36,536 bases of DNA from DASUNQ01 sp044866775 (lineage in GTDB: Bacteria; Acidobacteriota; Thermoanaerobaculia; Multivoradales; UBA5704): positions 1 to 36,536 of the forward strand of contig JBIOUG010000042.1 of the NCBI GenBank assembly GCA_044866775.1, in the 5' to 3' direction. The translations under genes and the position numbers were made by a program. The notes beneath the pieces are model-generated. The model ran no database searches. It was given only the letters and a program-made list of their open reading frames with translations, and had not been told where the DNA came from. Positions 1 to 7,313 of the stretch are shown here, in pieces. Position 1 is the first letter of the stretch. Each line of letters starts with the position of its first letter.

Positions 1-884
1 AGTGAGCTCGCGGCGCGCGCCGCGGCGGTGCGGTGGTTGAGGTTGGCGGTTCGGCGCTCGGCCGGCGTCTGCCAGCCGAGGGCTTGGTGAGGGCGCTGAT
101 GGTTGTAGTCGTCGAGCCAGTGGCGAACGGCCGCGTCGAGCTCGTCAGCGGACTCCCAGTCGCGGGTCCAGATGAGCTCGGACTTGAGGGTGAGGATGAA
201 GCGCTCGGCCACGGCGTTGCCGGTGGGTCGCCCGACGGGCGCCAGGGTGTGGTCGAGTCGCCAGCGCGCGCACAGCGCGGCGCAGTCGGCACCGGTGTAC
301 TGCGGGCCGTGGTCGGAGCGCAGCTCCAGGCCGTCGGGCACGTCTTCGGGACGATGGAACTCGCCCCAGAGCGCGCTGCCCACGGGCGCCAGCACAGGCG
401 GCGCCTCCTGGGACTTGGTGGCGGGGCAGGTGAAGGCGAAGCGGTCGCCGCAATCGATGACCGGCACCAGCGCCACGACGCCGTCCCGGCAGGTCCAGAC
501 GGTGGTCAGGTCGGTGGCCCAGCGGCGGTTGGAGTCGGCCACCGTGACGTGACCGCGGGCGGCCTCCTCGCGGCGCTCAGCCACCGGCGGCAGGGTCAGC
601 CCCAGGTGACGCATCAACGCCCAGACGCGCTTGTGGGAGGCCACCAGGCCCTGCCGGCGCAGGACCGCCCACACCTTGCGCACCCCCCAGCCGGGATGAG
701 CCTGCACGATGGTTTGGATCGCTGCGGTGAGCTGCTCAGCGGTGGCCCAGGTCCCGGTGCGAAGCGCAGGCCTCGACGGCTGCGGCCGACGGCGGCCGGC
801 GGCGTAGTAGGCCTGGCGCGAGATGCCGAAGGTGGCGCAGGCGAGCCGCACGGTGGCCTCGCCCAGCGAGGTGGTGCGGCTCAT
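1..884 (-). CDS. IS3-family transposase OrfB (DDE integrase), 3' end outside window
   Basis: This is the catalytic subunit of an IS3-type transposase. The frame is open from an ATG at 884 to the window edge, at least 294 residues, which is close to full length for the family. The N-terminus carries the HTH_21-like region (RQAYYAAGRRRP, then HPGWGVRKVWAVLRRQG). The integrase core (rve) follows, with first Asp in RRWATDLTTVW, second Asp in ELRSDHGPQYT and the Glu in GNAVAERFILTLKSE. The C-terminal YNHQRPHQALGWQTPAE is typical of the family. The start ATG overlaps the orfA stop as ATGA, and OrfB lies in the -1 frame relative to OrfA. An OrfAB fusion by frameshifting is possible, but no A-rich slippery site was seen. 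Confidence 0.9.
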   Translation of the reverse strand, partial: MSRTTSLGEATVRLACATFGISRQAYYAAGRRRPQPSRPALRTGTWATAEQLTAAIQTIVQAHPGWGVRKVWAVLRRQGLVASHKRVWALMRHLGLTLPPVAERREEAARGHVTVADSNRRWATDLTTVWTCRDGVVALVPVIDCGDRFAFTCPATKSQEAPPVLAPVGSALWGEFHRPEDVPDGLELRSDHGPQYTGADCAALCARWRLDHTLAPVGRPTGNAVAERFILTLKSELIWTRDWESADELDAAVRHWLDDYNHQRPHQALGWQTPAERRTANLNHRTAAARAASS

Positions 885-1306
885 CGCCCGAACCTCCTGG
901 GCTGAGAAGGGCGCTCGCTCAAGGCTCTCTCGAGCAGCTCCTTCTGCATGGCAACGCGGGTGAAGGCCTGCTCGAGGTCGCGCAGATCGCGCTCCAGCGC
1001 CAGCTCCCGCCCGCTCTTGCCCGAGCCCTGCCGCAACGAGGTGGCCAAACCCTCGAGCGCCACCTCGCGCCAGCGCTCGACGGTCTCGGCCTGCACCCCA
1101 TAGCGCCGCGCGATCTGCTCCACGCTGGCCTTGCCCGAGAGGAGGTCGAGCACCGCCGCGACACGATCCTCGACGCTCCGGCGCCCGGCCCTGCCTCTCG
1201 TCTCAGGGGCTGCGGGATCCTGCTCTACGCTGCGCTCCGCTCCGGATCCCGCAGCTCCCCCCACCCCCTCCACCCGTCCCTCTTCGTTCCTACGCTGTGC
1301 TGACAT
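881..1306 (-). CDS. IS3-family transposase OrfA (HTH protein)
   Basis: The 141-residue protein has a helix-turn-helix segment (SVEQIARRYGVQAETVERW, about residues 58-76) and a C-terminal leucine-rich coiled region (ELALERDLRDLEQAF). This is the arrangement of IS3 OrfA proteins, which bind the IS ends and regulate transposition. The ATG at 1306 follows an AGGAGGT ribosome binding site at a suitable distance. The first 40 residues are charged and look less conserved. The stop TGA overlaps the orfB start. The reading frame of the disrupted upstream gene overlaps this start region in another frame. Confidence 0.85.
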   Translation of the reverse strand: MSAQRRNEEGRVEGVGGAAGSGAERSVEQDPAAPETRGRAGRRSVEDRVAAVLDLLSGKASVEQIARRYGVQAETVERWREVALEGLATSLRQGSGKSGRELALERDLRDLEQAFTRVAMQKELLERALSERPSQPRRFGR

Positions 1307-1794
1307 CGAGTCCTACCTCCTGGTCGAGGGGATTCTCCCCCGCCCGGAGTGTCAACCTGGAGAGAGGGAACAGGGTACGCTTCCTGGTTTATCCAGCGGC
1401 GCGCCAATTCACTTGCCACGGATCGGCACTCCCTCGCGTAGCGGTATGTCCCGAGCATCTGCAACGCCGGCATGTAGGTGAGCGTGTACAGGTGGCGGCC
1501 GTGGTAGCCGGGGCCGGCCGCGTTCCCTCGGAAAAAGGCGAACGGCTCGGCGATCCAACCCCACAGCTCAGGCTCGGCGCCGTCGAGCAGCCGCACCTTG
1601 AAACGCCCGCGGCGCCACGCGAGGGGGAGAGGTTGGCCCGCTTGCGCTCGTGTCTTCAAGTAGGCATCCGCGGCTGCCGCAAGCCATTGGCCGGTGCTGG
1701 CGAAGCCTTCCGCTTGGCTCGCCCGATTCCAGCGGATGGTCTGCACTGCCGTGGCGCGGACGTGGAAGCTGGCAACGCGCAGGTCGCCGCTCAC
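1225..1794 (-). CDS. hypothetical protein, 3' end interrupted by the IS element
   Basis: I do not recognise this family. The frame starts at a GTG (1794) that overlaps the stop of the preceding gene (GTGA), so the two are probably co-translated. About 145 residues look like real protein, rich in aromatic residues and Arg (AEPFAFFRGNAAGPGYHGRH, LYTLTYMPALQMLGTYRYA). After PVPSLQ the frame crosses the proposed IS end at 1354, continues as VDTPGGGESP through IS DNA, and stops at 1225. The last 40 or so residues are therefore IS-encoded, and the native C-terminus has been displaced or lost. A soluble accessory-region protein is the most that can be said. A window-external remainder beyond the IS is possible. 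Confidence 0.5.
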   Translation of the reverse strand: MSGDLRVASFHVRATAVQTIRWNRASQAEGFASTGQWLAAAADAYLKTRAQAGQPLPLAWRRGRFKVRLLDGAEPELWGWIAEPFAFFRGNAAGPGYHGRHLYTLTYMPALQMLGTYRYARECRSVASELARRWINQEAYPVPSLQVDTPGGGESPRPGGRTRCQHSVGTKRDGWRGWGELRDPERSAA

Positions 1795-2318
1795 TTCCGC
1801 GCCCTCGCCAGCTTCGCCAGTCGCGCCCGCAGCGCGTCGAGCATCGCCGCGGGAAGGCGCGCTAGCAGCTCCTCCGCGCGCCCGATGGCGTTGTACGGGT
1901 CCGCGTCCTTCAAGTAGCGGGTGAGGGTCGCCGCACTCTCCGCCACGTCCTCGCGCACGTCCTGTAGGTCCAGCTCGCCCCAGAAGTGCGCCTCGCCGCT
2001 GGTCTCGAAATACTCCCCGCCCAGGTTGCCCGGCATGTTGAGCGAGTTGCCCGGCCGCCACTTCGGGATGTCCTGGGGGATGTCCAGCGACGGCGCGCGC
2101 TGGTGCTGCCGGCCGCTCGCCCGGAGACGTTCAACACGGGCTGCTAGAGAGTGGAGCGCGGCGATGATCTCGTGGACTTCCGCGACGGCGGCAGCCATCC
2201 GCGCCTCTGCCTCTGCGCTCGGCTCTTGCACCAGCTCGCGCGCAAGGTCGCGGTGGGGATTCGGTTTCGGCTCGGGGATGGGGACCGGCGGGACGCTAGA
2301 ATTGCCTGAGCTGCGCAT
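1791..2318 (-). CDS. hypothetical protein, first gene of a two-gene operon
   Basis: This 175-residue protein matches no family I recognise. The ATG at 2318 is preceded by AAAGGAGG at good spacing, the clearest Shine-Dalgarno site in this part of the window. The N-terminus is Pro-rich (VPPVPIPEPKPNPHRD). It is followed by an Ala/Glu-rich helical stretch (residues about 30-70, probably coiled coil), a middle segment with SLDIPQDIPKWRPGN, and a C-terminal helical region ending LRARLAKLARARK. There is no signal peptide or membrane segment. The stop overlaps the GTG of the next gene, so the products may act together. The repeat array at 2460-2606 lies upstream of its likely promoter region. Confidence 0.6.
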   Translation of the reverse strand: MRSSGNSSVPPVPIPEPKPNPHRDLARELVQEPSAEAEARMAAAVAEVHEIIAALHSLAARVERLRASGRQHQRAPSLDIPQDIPKWRPGNSLNMPGNLGGEYFETSGEAHFWGELDLQDVREDVAESAATLTRYLKDADPYNAIGRAEELLARLPAAMLDALRARLAKLARARK

Positions 2319-2459
2319 CGGAGCTTGCCTCCTTTGTGCGGTTAGGCTCCGGGCGTAGTGGAAGCTGCGCTCGGGGCCGCTCCTGGGTTGAGAGGCGAAG
2401 CTACGGCAGGATCAAGCGCTTAGGATCGGCAACACACTAATACACCACTACCCCGGCGG
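2319..2459. other. intergenic region between hypothetical operon and repeat array
   Basis: No gene is supported here. It should hold the promoter of the minus-strand operon that starts at 2318, and the SD AAAGGAGG lies at its left edge. I could not find a convincing -35/-10 pair. Confidence 0.4.
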
Positions 2460-2606
2460 CCGGGGATGGATCTCCAGCGGCGGGGGATGGATCCGCAGCG
2501 ACCGGAGATGTATCCCCGGCGACCGGAGATATATCTTGAGCGCCTGGGGATACATCCACGACGGCCGGGGATTTATCCCCGACGCCCGCCCCTTATTCCC
2601 AGCGTT
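2460..2606. repeat. 21-bp imperfect tandem repeat array with palindromic core
   Basis: Six units of exactly 21 bp start at 2460, 2481, 2502, 2523, 2544 and 2565, followed by a decayed seventh at 2586. The approximate consensus is CCGGRGATNNATCCCCRGCG. In all six units the core GATNNATC is unchanged, as are C1, G3, G4, C13, C19 and G20. The core is a dyad, and in the best copies it extends to GGGGAT/ATCCCC. The period equals two DNA helical turns, so each dyad faces the same side of the helix. It is also 7 codons, so both strands read through as 7-residue peptide repeats, but neither frame has a convincing start or SD. There are no unique spacers, so it is not a CRISPR. A protein-binding iteron-like array is an inference. 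Confidence 0.8.
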
Positions 2607-2692
2607 CCTACCGGATCTGGCCCTGCTCCGGAACAGCGGCACCGGCGCCGCGAAGGACCTGCGCGCCGGAATGCTGCTCTCCGGCGGAAGCA

Positions 2693-3172
2693 TCAGCCTC
2701 CGGCCGCCGGAACTCGCCGCGCCCGCCGCCGGACGAGCGCGTCGAGCGAGAACCTGCCGGCGCCGGTGAAGACCAGGGCCAGGAACGGGATCAGGAACAG
2801 CAGCGCCGGCTCCTTGCTGAACCAGGTCTTCGACGTGCCCGCGAAGAACGCCTTGGCGGCCGTCTCCATGGACCAGGGATCGGCGCCGTGGACCGCCAGC
2901 GCCGCCGTGCCCATCGCGATGACGACCGGCACGGCGGCAAAGCGCGTGGCGAGGCCGAGGATCACCAGGAGCGAGCAGAGGAACTCGGCGAAGGTGATCA
3001 GCGCCAGGCTGGGGACGGGGCCGATGCCGATCGGGTCGCCGAAGGTGGCGAACTCGCCGGCGAGCAGCATCTGGAGCTTCCCCCAGCCGTGGCTCAGCAG
3101 GTAGCCGCCGACACCCACCCTGAGGATCAGCAGGCCGCTCGAGGTCGTGAGGTCCTGTCCGCGCGCTTCCAT
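2693..3172 (-). CDS. DoxX family membrane protein
   Basis: A 159-residue DoxX-type integral membrane protein with about four hydrophobic segments. The family signature is LLILRVGVGGYLLSHGWGKL near the N-terminus (about residues 14-33). It is followed by ALITFAEFLCSLLVILGLATR and VPVVIAMGTAALAVH, with LLFLIPFLALVFTGAGRFSLDAL at the end. I chose the ATG at 3172, 4 bp after the SRPBCC stop; a longer frame to 3271 exists but runs inside the upstream gene and adds no DoxX-like sequence. DoxX proteins are linked to thiol/redox stress and quinone-related functions, but the precise role here is unknown. It is the last gene of an ArsR-SRPBCC-DoxX operon, a common bacterial arrangement. Confidence 0.85.
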   Translation of the reverse strand: MEARGQDLTTSSGLLILRVGVGGYLLSHGWGKLQMLLAGEFATFGDPIGIGPVPSLALITFAEFLCSLLVILGLATRFAAVPVVIAMGTAALAVHGADPWSMETAAKAFFAGTSKTWFSKEPALLFLIPFLALVFTGAGRFSLDALVRRRARRVPAAGG

Positions 3173-3176
3173 GACC

Positions 3177-3692
3177 TCAGGCCTGCGCCAGCTCGTCGGC
3201 GAGCCGCTCGAACATCTCGGTCCAGCCCTGCAGAGCCCCGGAGCGCTCGGGAACCGACTCGGGGATGCCATGACGGAGCGTGACCTCCGTCTTGCCGTCG
3301 CGCTCGGTGAACGTCACCGTCACCAGCGTCTCGACCGGGTGCTCCGGGCTCATTCCATAGCGCGCGGGCTCGACCGTGTTGCCGGTCTCGTCCGCGAAGG
3401 AATCGAGGTAGACGATCCGCTCCGGCGCGACGATCTCGCGATAGACGCCTTTGCCCCAAAAGTCGCGCCCCTCGGGCGACCGCATGCAGTAGTGGAAGAT
3501 GCCACCCGCGCGGAGGTCGACCGTGCAGAAGGGCGTCGTGAAGCCTTTCGGTCCCCACCAGCGCATCAGGCGCTCGGGCTCGGTCCAGGCCTTGAAGACC
3601 AGCTCGCGCGGCGCGTCGAAGACGCGCGTGATGACGATCTCCTGCTCGACGGCTTGCGTCACGGTACTAGCTCCGGCGTCGCTTGCGGCCAT
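3177..3692 (-). CDS. SRPBCC / AHSA1-like domain protein
   Basis: The 171-residue protein belongs to the SRPBCC superfamily, Activator-of-Hsp90-ATPase-homology (AHSA1) group. The hallmarks are the opening strand and helix (ITRVFDAPRELVFKAWTEPE), the RWWGPKGFT motif, DLRAGGIFHYCMRSPEG, and the closing helix GALQGWTEMFERLADELA. These proteins form a helix-grip fold with a hydrophobic ligand pocket, and ligands are mostly unknown. The start (ATG 3692) lies 26 bp inside the end of the ArsR gene in another frame, indicating translational coupling. It is cytosolic, with no signal peptide. The pairing with an ArsR regulator is one of the most frequent contexts of the family. Confidence 0.9.
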   Translation of the reverse strand: MAASDAGASTVTQAVEQEIVITRVFDAPRELVFKAWTEPERLMRWWGPKGFTTPFCTVDLRAGGIFHYCMRSPEGRDFWGKGVYREIVAPERIVYLDSFADETGNTVEPARYGMSPEHPVETLVTVTFTERDGKTEVTLRHGIPESVPERSGALQGWTEMFERLADELAQA

Positions 3693-4026
3693 GGTTCTTC
3701 TCCTTGCCTCGCAGTGTGCGTAGATAGTCGTCCAGACGATCGAAGCTGCCTTCCCAGAAGCGCCGGTAGTGCGCCACCCAGTCGGCGACCTCCTTGAGCG
3801 GGCCCGCCTGCAGCGAGCACGGCCGCCACTGCGCCTTGCGGCCGCGCTCGACCAGCCCCGCCCGCTCGAGCACCTTGAGGTGCTTGGAGATGGCCGGCAT
3901 GCTCATCTCGAACGGCTCGGCCAGCTCGGTGACCGAGGCCTCGCCGGCCGCCAGGCGGGCCAGGATCGCGCGCCGCGTGGGATCGGCGAGGGCGGCGAAG
4001 ACGGTGCTGAGGTGGTCGGTCTGCAT
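3667..4026 (-). CDS. ArsR-family winged-helix transcriptional regulator
   Basis: A 119-residue repressor-type regulator. The winged HTH spans about residues 8-85: LADPTRRAILARLAAGEASV, then the recognition helix in MSMPAISKHLKVLERAGLVE, then the wing VERGRKAQWRPCSL. The metal-binding ELCVCDL motif of ArsR/SmtB is absent, as usual for the SRPBCC-linked subgroup, so the signal is probably not a metal. The C-terminus (WVAHYRRFWEGSFDRLDDYL) matches that subgroup. It is first in the operon. A near-perfect inverted repeat lies just upstream over the promoter, suggesting autorepression. No clear SD is visible before the ATG at 4026. Confidence 0.92.
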   Translation of the reverse strand: MQTDHLSTVFAALADPTRRAILARLAAGEASVTELAEPFEMSMPAISKHLKVLERAGLVERGRKAQWRPCSLQAGPLKEVADWVAHYRRFWEGSFDRLDDYLRTLRGKEKNHGRKRRRS

Positions 4027-4035
4027 GGGCTGGTG

Positions 4036-4091
4036 AACCGGTCGGTTACTGAACCGACTGGTTATCTACCACCCCTGGATTGGCCTGTCAA
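4036..4091 (-). promoter_or_regulatory. ArsR operon promoter with overlapping 12-bp inverted-repeat operator
   Basis: Read on the minus strand, a consensus -35 TTGACA (4086-4091) and a -10 TAGATA (4063-4068) are separated by exactly 17 bp. Immediately downstream are two half-sites, AACCGGTCGGTT (4036-4047) and AACCGACTGGTT (4052-4063). They are inverted repeats of each other with one mismatch and a 4-bp spacer. The dyad runs from the edge of the -10 across the predicted start of transcription (about 4056), where a bound ArsR dimer would block initiation. The elements are seen directly; repression is inferred. Confidence 0.8.
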
Positions 4092-4148
4092 GCGGCGCGG
4101 TCGCCCGGCCGCCGGCCTCTACCTGCCGCTCCTAAGACAGTGACGAGA

Positions 4149-4189
4149 GGCCGGCTGCGCCGCGGGTCCGAGCCCGCGGCGCGCCGGCC
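4149..4189. terminator. strong GC hairpin downstream of the CHRD gene
   Basis: GGCCGGCTGCGCCGCGGG (4149-4166) pairs with CCCGCGGCGCGCCGGCC (4173-4189), giving a 17-bp stem with one bulge and a 6-nt loop. It lies just after the stop of the minus-strand CHRD gene and upstream of the ArsR operon promoter. There is no T-tract, so termination is likely but not certain. Confidence 0.55.
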
Positions 4190-4198
4190 GTCGATTCC

Positions 4199-4714
4199 TT
4201 ACTTGATCTGCCCGCGGATCTCTCCTGACGGGTGCTTGTCGGTGTGCGCGTTGGTGTAGGTCGCGCCGTGGCGCATGGCGGCGATGAGCTCGGCGAGCTC
4301 GCCGGCGGCGATGCCCTGGCTGGCGGGGCCGATGACGTCGGCGGCGACGATCGTGCCCGACACCGAGCCGGACACCGGCGGACAGGCGGGCTTGCCGCCG
4401 CCGCCGCAGAGGAAGGCGCTGACGCCGCCGTTGACGCCGCGCTGGCCGAGGTGGATGTGGGCCGCCGCGGTGGTCGTGCCTTCGAGGTACTGGTAGCTCA
4501 GGGTGTAGTCGATCGCGCTCTCGTCGTCGGCGATCCTGGCCAGGAGCTGGCCCCTGCCGGTGCTCGAGACGGACGGGACCTCGTTGAGCCCGATGAGGCT
4601 CGCCTTCATCGTGCGGCCGCCCCGGTCGGCCATGGCCTGGCCGGCGAGGCCGGCGACGAGCAGCGCGGCGGCGAGCGCCGCGAGTACGGTGATCCTCCTG
4701 GGATGCTTCGTCAT
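4199..4714 (-). CDS. secreted CHRD (chordin-like) domain protein
   Basis: A 171-residue exported protein. Residues 1-29 form a signal peptide (RRITVLAALAAALLVAGLAG, cleavage near AMA-D). The rest is one CHRD domain: MKASLIGLNEVPSVSSTGRG at its start, the IDYTLSYQYLEG strand, the AAAHIHLGQRGVNGG motif, and the closing YTNAHTDKHPSGEIRGQI, all characteristic. CHRD domains are beta-structures found in chordin and many bacterial surface proteins; their bacterial role is unknown, although the conserved His residues suggest metal binding. An AGGAGG site lies 7 nt before the ATG. The gene starts 20 bp after the kelch gene stop, so the two form an operon. Confidence 0.92.
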   Translation of the reverse strand: MTKHPRRITVLAALAAALLVAGLAGQAMADRGGRTMKASLIGLNEVPSVSSTGRGQLLARIADDESAIDYTLSYQYLEGTTTAAAHIHLGQRGVNGGVSAFLCGGGGKPACPPVSGSVSGTIVAADVIGPASQGIAAGELAELIAAMRHGATYTNAHTDKHPSGEIRGQIK

Positions 4715-4734
4715 CGTCTGTCCTCCTGTTGGTG

Positions 4735-6945
4735 TCAGTCCTCGACGAGCACGACGCGCTTCGCCACGCTCGGCACTCCCGCGGCGTCCACGACGAACAG
4801 CATGTAGATGCCGGGCACCGCCTGGGCGGGCAGGCGCGGCGTGTGGATGCGCAGCTCTCCGTCGCGCGGGTTCGAGTGGATCTCGAAGCCGAGGTCGACG
4901 AAGCGGTCGCCGCCGGTGAAGCTGTGGGTGTTGTGGTCGCTGCGGAGCATCACCACCTTGGCGATCCGATCGGCAGGCCCCTGGACCTGGATCTCGAAAT
5001 GCTCGTCGTAGCGGATCTCCTCGGGCGCCGCGGCGATGACCGGGCGCTCCGCCGGGGTGCCGTCCTTCTTGAACAGGTAGGGCGGCCGGAAGATCTGGCC
5101 GACGGGGACGCCGAGGTCGGGGTCACCGCGCGGGAAGTCGCCCATCGGGAACGAGGGGTCGTCGGTGCGGATCAGGGCTTCGCGGTTCTCGCCGGCGAAG
5201 AAGACCGTGGCGTCGGGCAGCAGCGTCGCCGTGCCGTGGAGGCCGCGGACCACCGTGGTCTTGGCGAGCCCGCGCGTGGTGCCGGTCGCGGGGTCGTAGA
5301 GCTGGAAGCGCAGCCCGGCCCGCTCCTCGAAGGTGGCCCCCTGGGCGAAGGTGCCCTGGCCGATCAACACCTGGCCGGTGGGCAGCACGACGGCCTTCGA
5401 GGTGACGCTCGGGTGGATGAGGTCGCCGGCCTTCCGCCACCGCGGTGACTTGGCGGTGAGCTCCATCTCCTCGATCGTCGCCACGGTGGCCCCGGCGTCG
5501 GTCCGCCCGGAGATCATCAGCCAGCGGTGCGAGCGCGTCTTGCCGCTGCGGTCGGTCTTCACCAGGCTGGCCGTGGGGCAGCAGTAGTGGCGGTTCACCT
5601 GGGCTTCGGCCAGCAGCCGCCAGTGGTTCTCGGCGGGAGCCTCGCGCTGCGGGTCGCGGAGCGCGGCGACGACGTCGAGGCACCAGGTCTGCTTGCTGAA
5701 GGGGCCGAAGAAGCGGTCGCCGCCGGGCGGCACCGGGTTGCGCACCCGGTCCATCCCGCCCATCGTGCAGACCATCCAATCGTCCGCCTCGGGGCCGGTC
5801 TGCACGACCTCGGCCTGCGGGTAGAGCGGGAAGGTCTTGCGCGCGTTCTCGAGCGCGACGGTGCGGTCGGTGCGCGGGTCGTAGACCTCGGGGACGACCT
5901 GGGTCACGCGGGTGGCCGAGAAGGCGGCGTCGGTCTGCACGATGCCCTGCTGGCCCTTCTCCGCGGCCAGCGGATCGGGCCCGACGGCGGCGTCCTGGTC
6001 GGTCCCCGCGAGGAGCAGCACGGTGCCGTCCGGTAGGGCGACGGCGCTCGGATACCAGCGCGCGTACTTCATGTCGGAGGGATCGGCTGGCTGTGTGCTC
6101 CGGATGTCGCGCTGATCGCACCCCGGGTAGTCGGTCGCCTCCGGGTCCGCCGCGAAGAGCTGCTCGCCGAAGGGGTCGCGCCGCCAGTTGTCGAGGGTGC
6201 ACGGCCGCGCCCGCGGCGCCCAGGTCTCGGTCTCGGGGTCGAAGACGTTGACCTTGTAGAGCCCGTTCTGGCTCTGCATGTCGTGGCCGCCGAAGACGTA
6301 GACCCGTCCGTCGGCGAGCGTCACGCGCGCGTTGCAATAGGTGTTGTAGTACATCCCGCGCGAGAACCCGACCTCGGTGAACGCCGCCCGGTTGAGCGCG
6401 AAGTCCTCCTCGTCGAGGAGCGCGGTGTGGAACTTGCCGTTGGTCTTGAAGGCGTCGGGATGTCCGATGTCGAAGAGCAGCTGCCGCTCCATGGTGCGGT
6501 TGGCGACGATGCGCGTCGGCACGCTCTGGGAGAGGCCCTGGCGCAGCAGGTACCCGCCGTAGGTCAGCCGCTGGAACGAGTCCGCGCCCGGATCGCTGCC
6601 GTCCCGCTTCGCGGGATGGAGCACGTCGCGCAGCGACTGATTGAAGTCGTTGGTGCCGTTGGTCAGGGCGCCCGCCGCGATGGCGGCGTCGACGACGGCC
6701 GGATCGGCGACGTCGTTCGGGGTGTACTCGGGGAAGCGCGAGTGGAAGAGGATCTTGGGTGTCTCGGAGCCCTGGGTCCAGACGAGCCCCATGTGCACGG
6801 CCTCGGTGCTCTGCATCGGGATGAGCGGCGAGACCTCGCCGCAGAGCGAGCGGTCGGTGCAGTCGCCGCCCTGCGCGAACGCGGCCGGCGACGACAGCAG
6901 CAGTGCCACGAGCAGGATCGATGGAGTTTCGTGTCGGATCTTCAT
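4735..6945 (-). CDS. secreted galactose oxidase-like kelch/DUF1929 protein
   Basis: A 736-residue exported protein (signal peptide 1-25, cleavage after AFA-Q) built like galactose/glyoxal oxidases. It has a kelch beta-propeller (blades such as ADGRVYVFGGHD, LPDGTVLLLAG, LPTGQVLIGQG) and a C-terminal DUF1929 E-set domain (PPYLFKKDGTPAERPVI onward). Aligned by eye with galactose oxidase, the Cys-Tyr cofactor pair appears present (C204 in NTYCNARVTL, Y298 in ARWYPSAVALPDG). Copper ligands H570 (RGLHGTATLLPD) and H674 (NTHSFTGGDR) are also present. The axial Tyr that normally precedes H570 is Leu569. Without it, oxidase activity is uncertain. GAGGAGG precedes the ATG at 6945; a longer frame to 7044 is rejected because the signal peptide begins at 6945. 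Confidence 0.85.
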   Translation of the reverse strand: MKIRHETPSILLVALLLSSPAAFAQGGDCTDRSLCGEVSPLIPMQSTEAVHMGLVWTQGSETPKILFHSRFPEYTPNDVADPAVVDAAIAAGALTNGTNDFNQSLRDVLHPAKRDGSDPGADSFQRLTYGGYLLRQGLSQSVPTRIVANRTMERQLLFDIGHPDAFKTNGKFHTALLDEEDFALNRAAFTEVGFSRGMYYNTYCNARVTLADGRVYVFGGHDMQSQNGLYKVNVFDPETETWAPRARPCTLDNWRRDPFGEQLFAADPEATDYPGCDQRDIRSTQPADPSDMKYARWYPSAVALPDGTVLLLAGTDQDAAVGPDPLAAEKGQQGIVQTDAAFSATRVTQVVPEVYDPRTDRTVALENARKTFPLYPQAEVVQTGPEADDWMVCTMGGMDRVRNPVPPGGDRFFGPFSKQTWCLDVVAALRDPQREAPAENHWRLLAEAQVNRHYCCPTASLVKTDRSGKTRSHRWLMISGRTDAGATVATIEEMELTAKSPRWRKAGDLIHPSVTSKAVVLPTGQVLIGQGTFAQGATFEERAGLRFQLYDPATGTTRGLAKTTVVRGLHGTATLLPDATVFFAGENREALIRTDDPSFPMGDFPRGDPDLGVPVGQIFRPPYLFKKDGTPAERPVIAAAPEEIRYDEHFEIQVQGPADRIAKVVMLRSDHNTHSFTGGDRFVDLGFEIHSNPRDGELRIHTPRLPAQAVPGIYMLFVVDAAGVPSVAKRVVLVED

Positions 6946-7313
6946 GCATGACCTCCTCGTCTGTTCGGATTTGCGACGGCGCACGGCGCGGCTTGCCGGC
7001 GGCGAAGCCGGCGACAGCTCACGCCTGCACGAAGGCAGAGCCACCGGCGCAGCGGACGCAGCGACGACGGGACCGACAGCCCGGATTGTTCAGCGAGGGT
7101 AAAACGATCCTGTCGCTGCCTGACGACGTCGTGGCCGACGTCCGGTGGCGCTGCCACCCGTCCTGGTAAATCCCCGTGCCGCGCCGAGCGGTTCATCGCC
7201 CGCTGGCTCGGAGGGCTTTCTCCCGGGCGAAGGATCTCGATTCCTTCGCGGACGTCTTCATGCGCGGTGGCGGCGCAAGGCGCAAGCCTGCACGATCCCC
7301 GCTGTCGCGGGCT
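6946..7313. other. intergenic region, no supported gene
   Basis: Upstream of the minus-strand kelch/CHRD operon I see only low-quality frames with no SD and no recognisable protein features. The promoter of that operon should lie here, but no convincing -35/-10 pair was found. Confidence 0.4.

Larger units (their letters stand above)
1..1354 (-). mobile_element. IS3-family insertion sequence, partial (cut by window start)
   Basis: Two overlapping minus-strand transposase genes (HTH OrfA, DDE OrfB) define an IS3-family element. The 5' side appears to end at about 1354. Read on the minus strand, the sequence there begins TGACACTCCGGGCGGGG, about 48 bp before the orfA start, and has the 5'-TG look of IS3 termini. 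The other end lies outside the window, so the inverted-repeat pair and the target duplication cannot be checked. The element sits at the 3' end of the operon at 1225-2318, whose second gene reads into it. The family is secure; the exact end is an inference. Confidence 0.75.

Noticed and set aside
33..905. 290-residue plus-strand frame over the IS transposase
   Set aside because: The minus strand encodes a canonical DDE transposase; the plus frame is its antisense.
2460..2606. CRISPR array
   Set aside because: The units are contiguous 21-mers without unique spacers, and no cas genes are nearby.
2448..3104. Plus- and minus-strand ORFs reading the 21-bp array as 7-residue peptide repeats
   Set aside because: No SD or start context, and the plus frame continues as antisense of doxX. 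The period being a multiple of three explains the open frames.
5123..6949. 608-residue minus-strand frame overlapping the kelch gene
   Set aside because: It is Arg-rich, out of frame with the kelch protein and without motifs; a shadow of the real gene.
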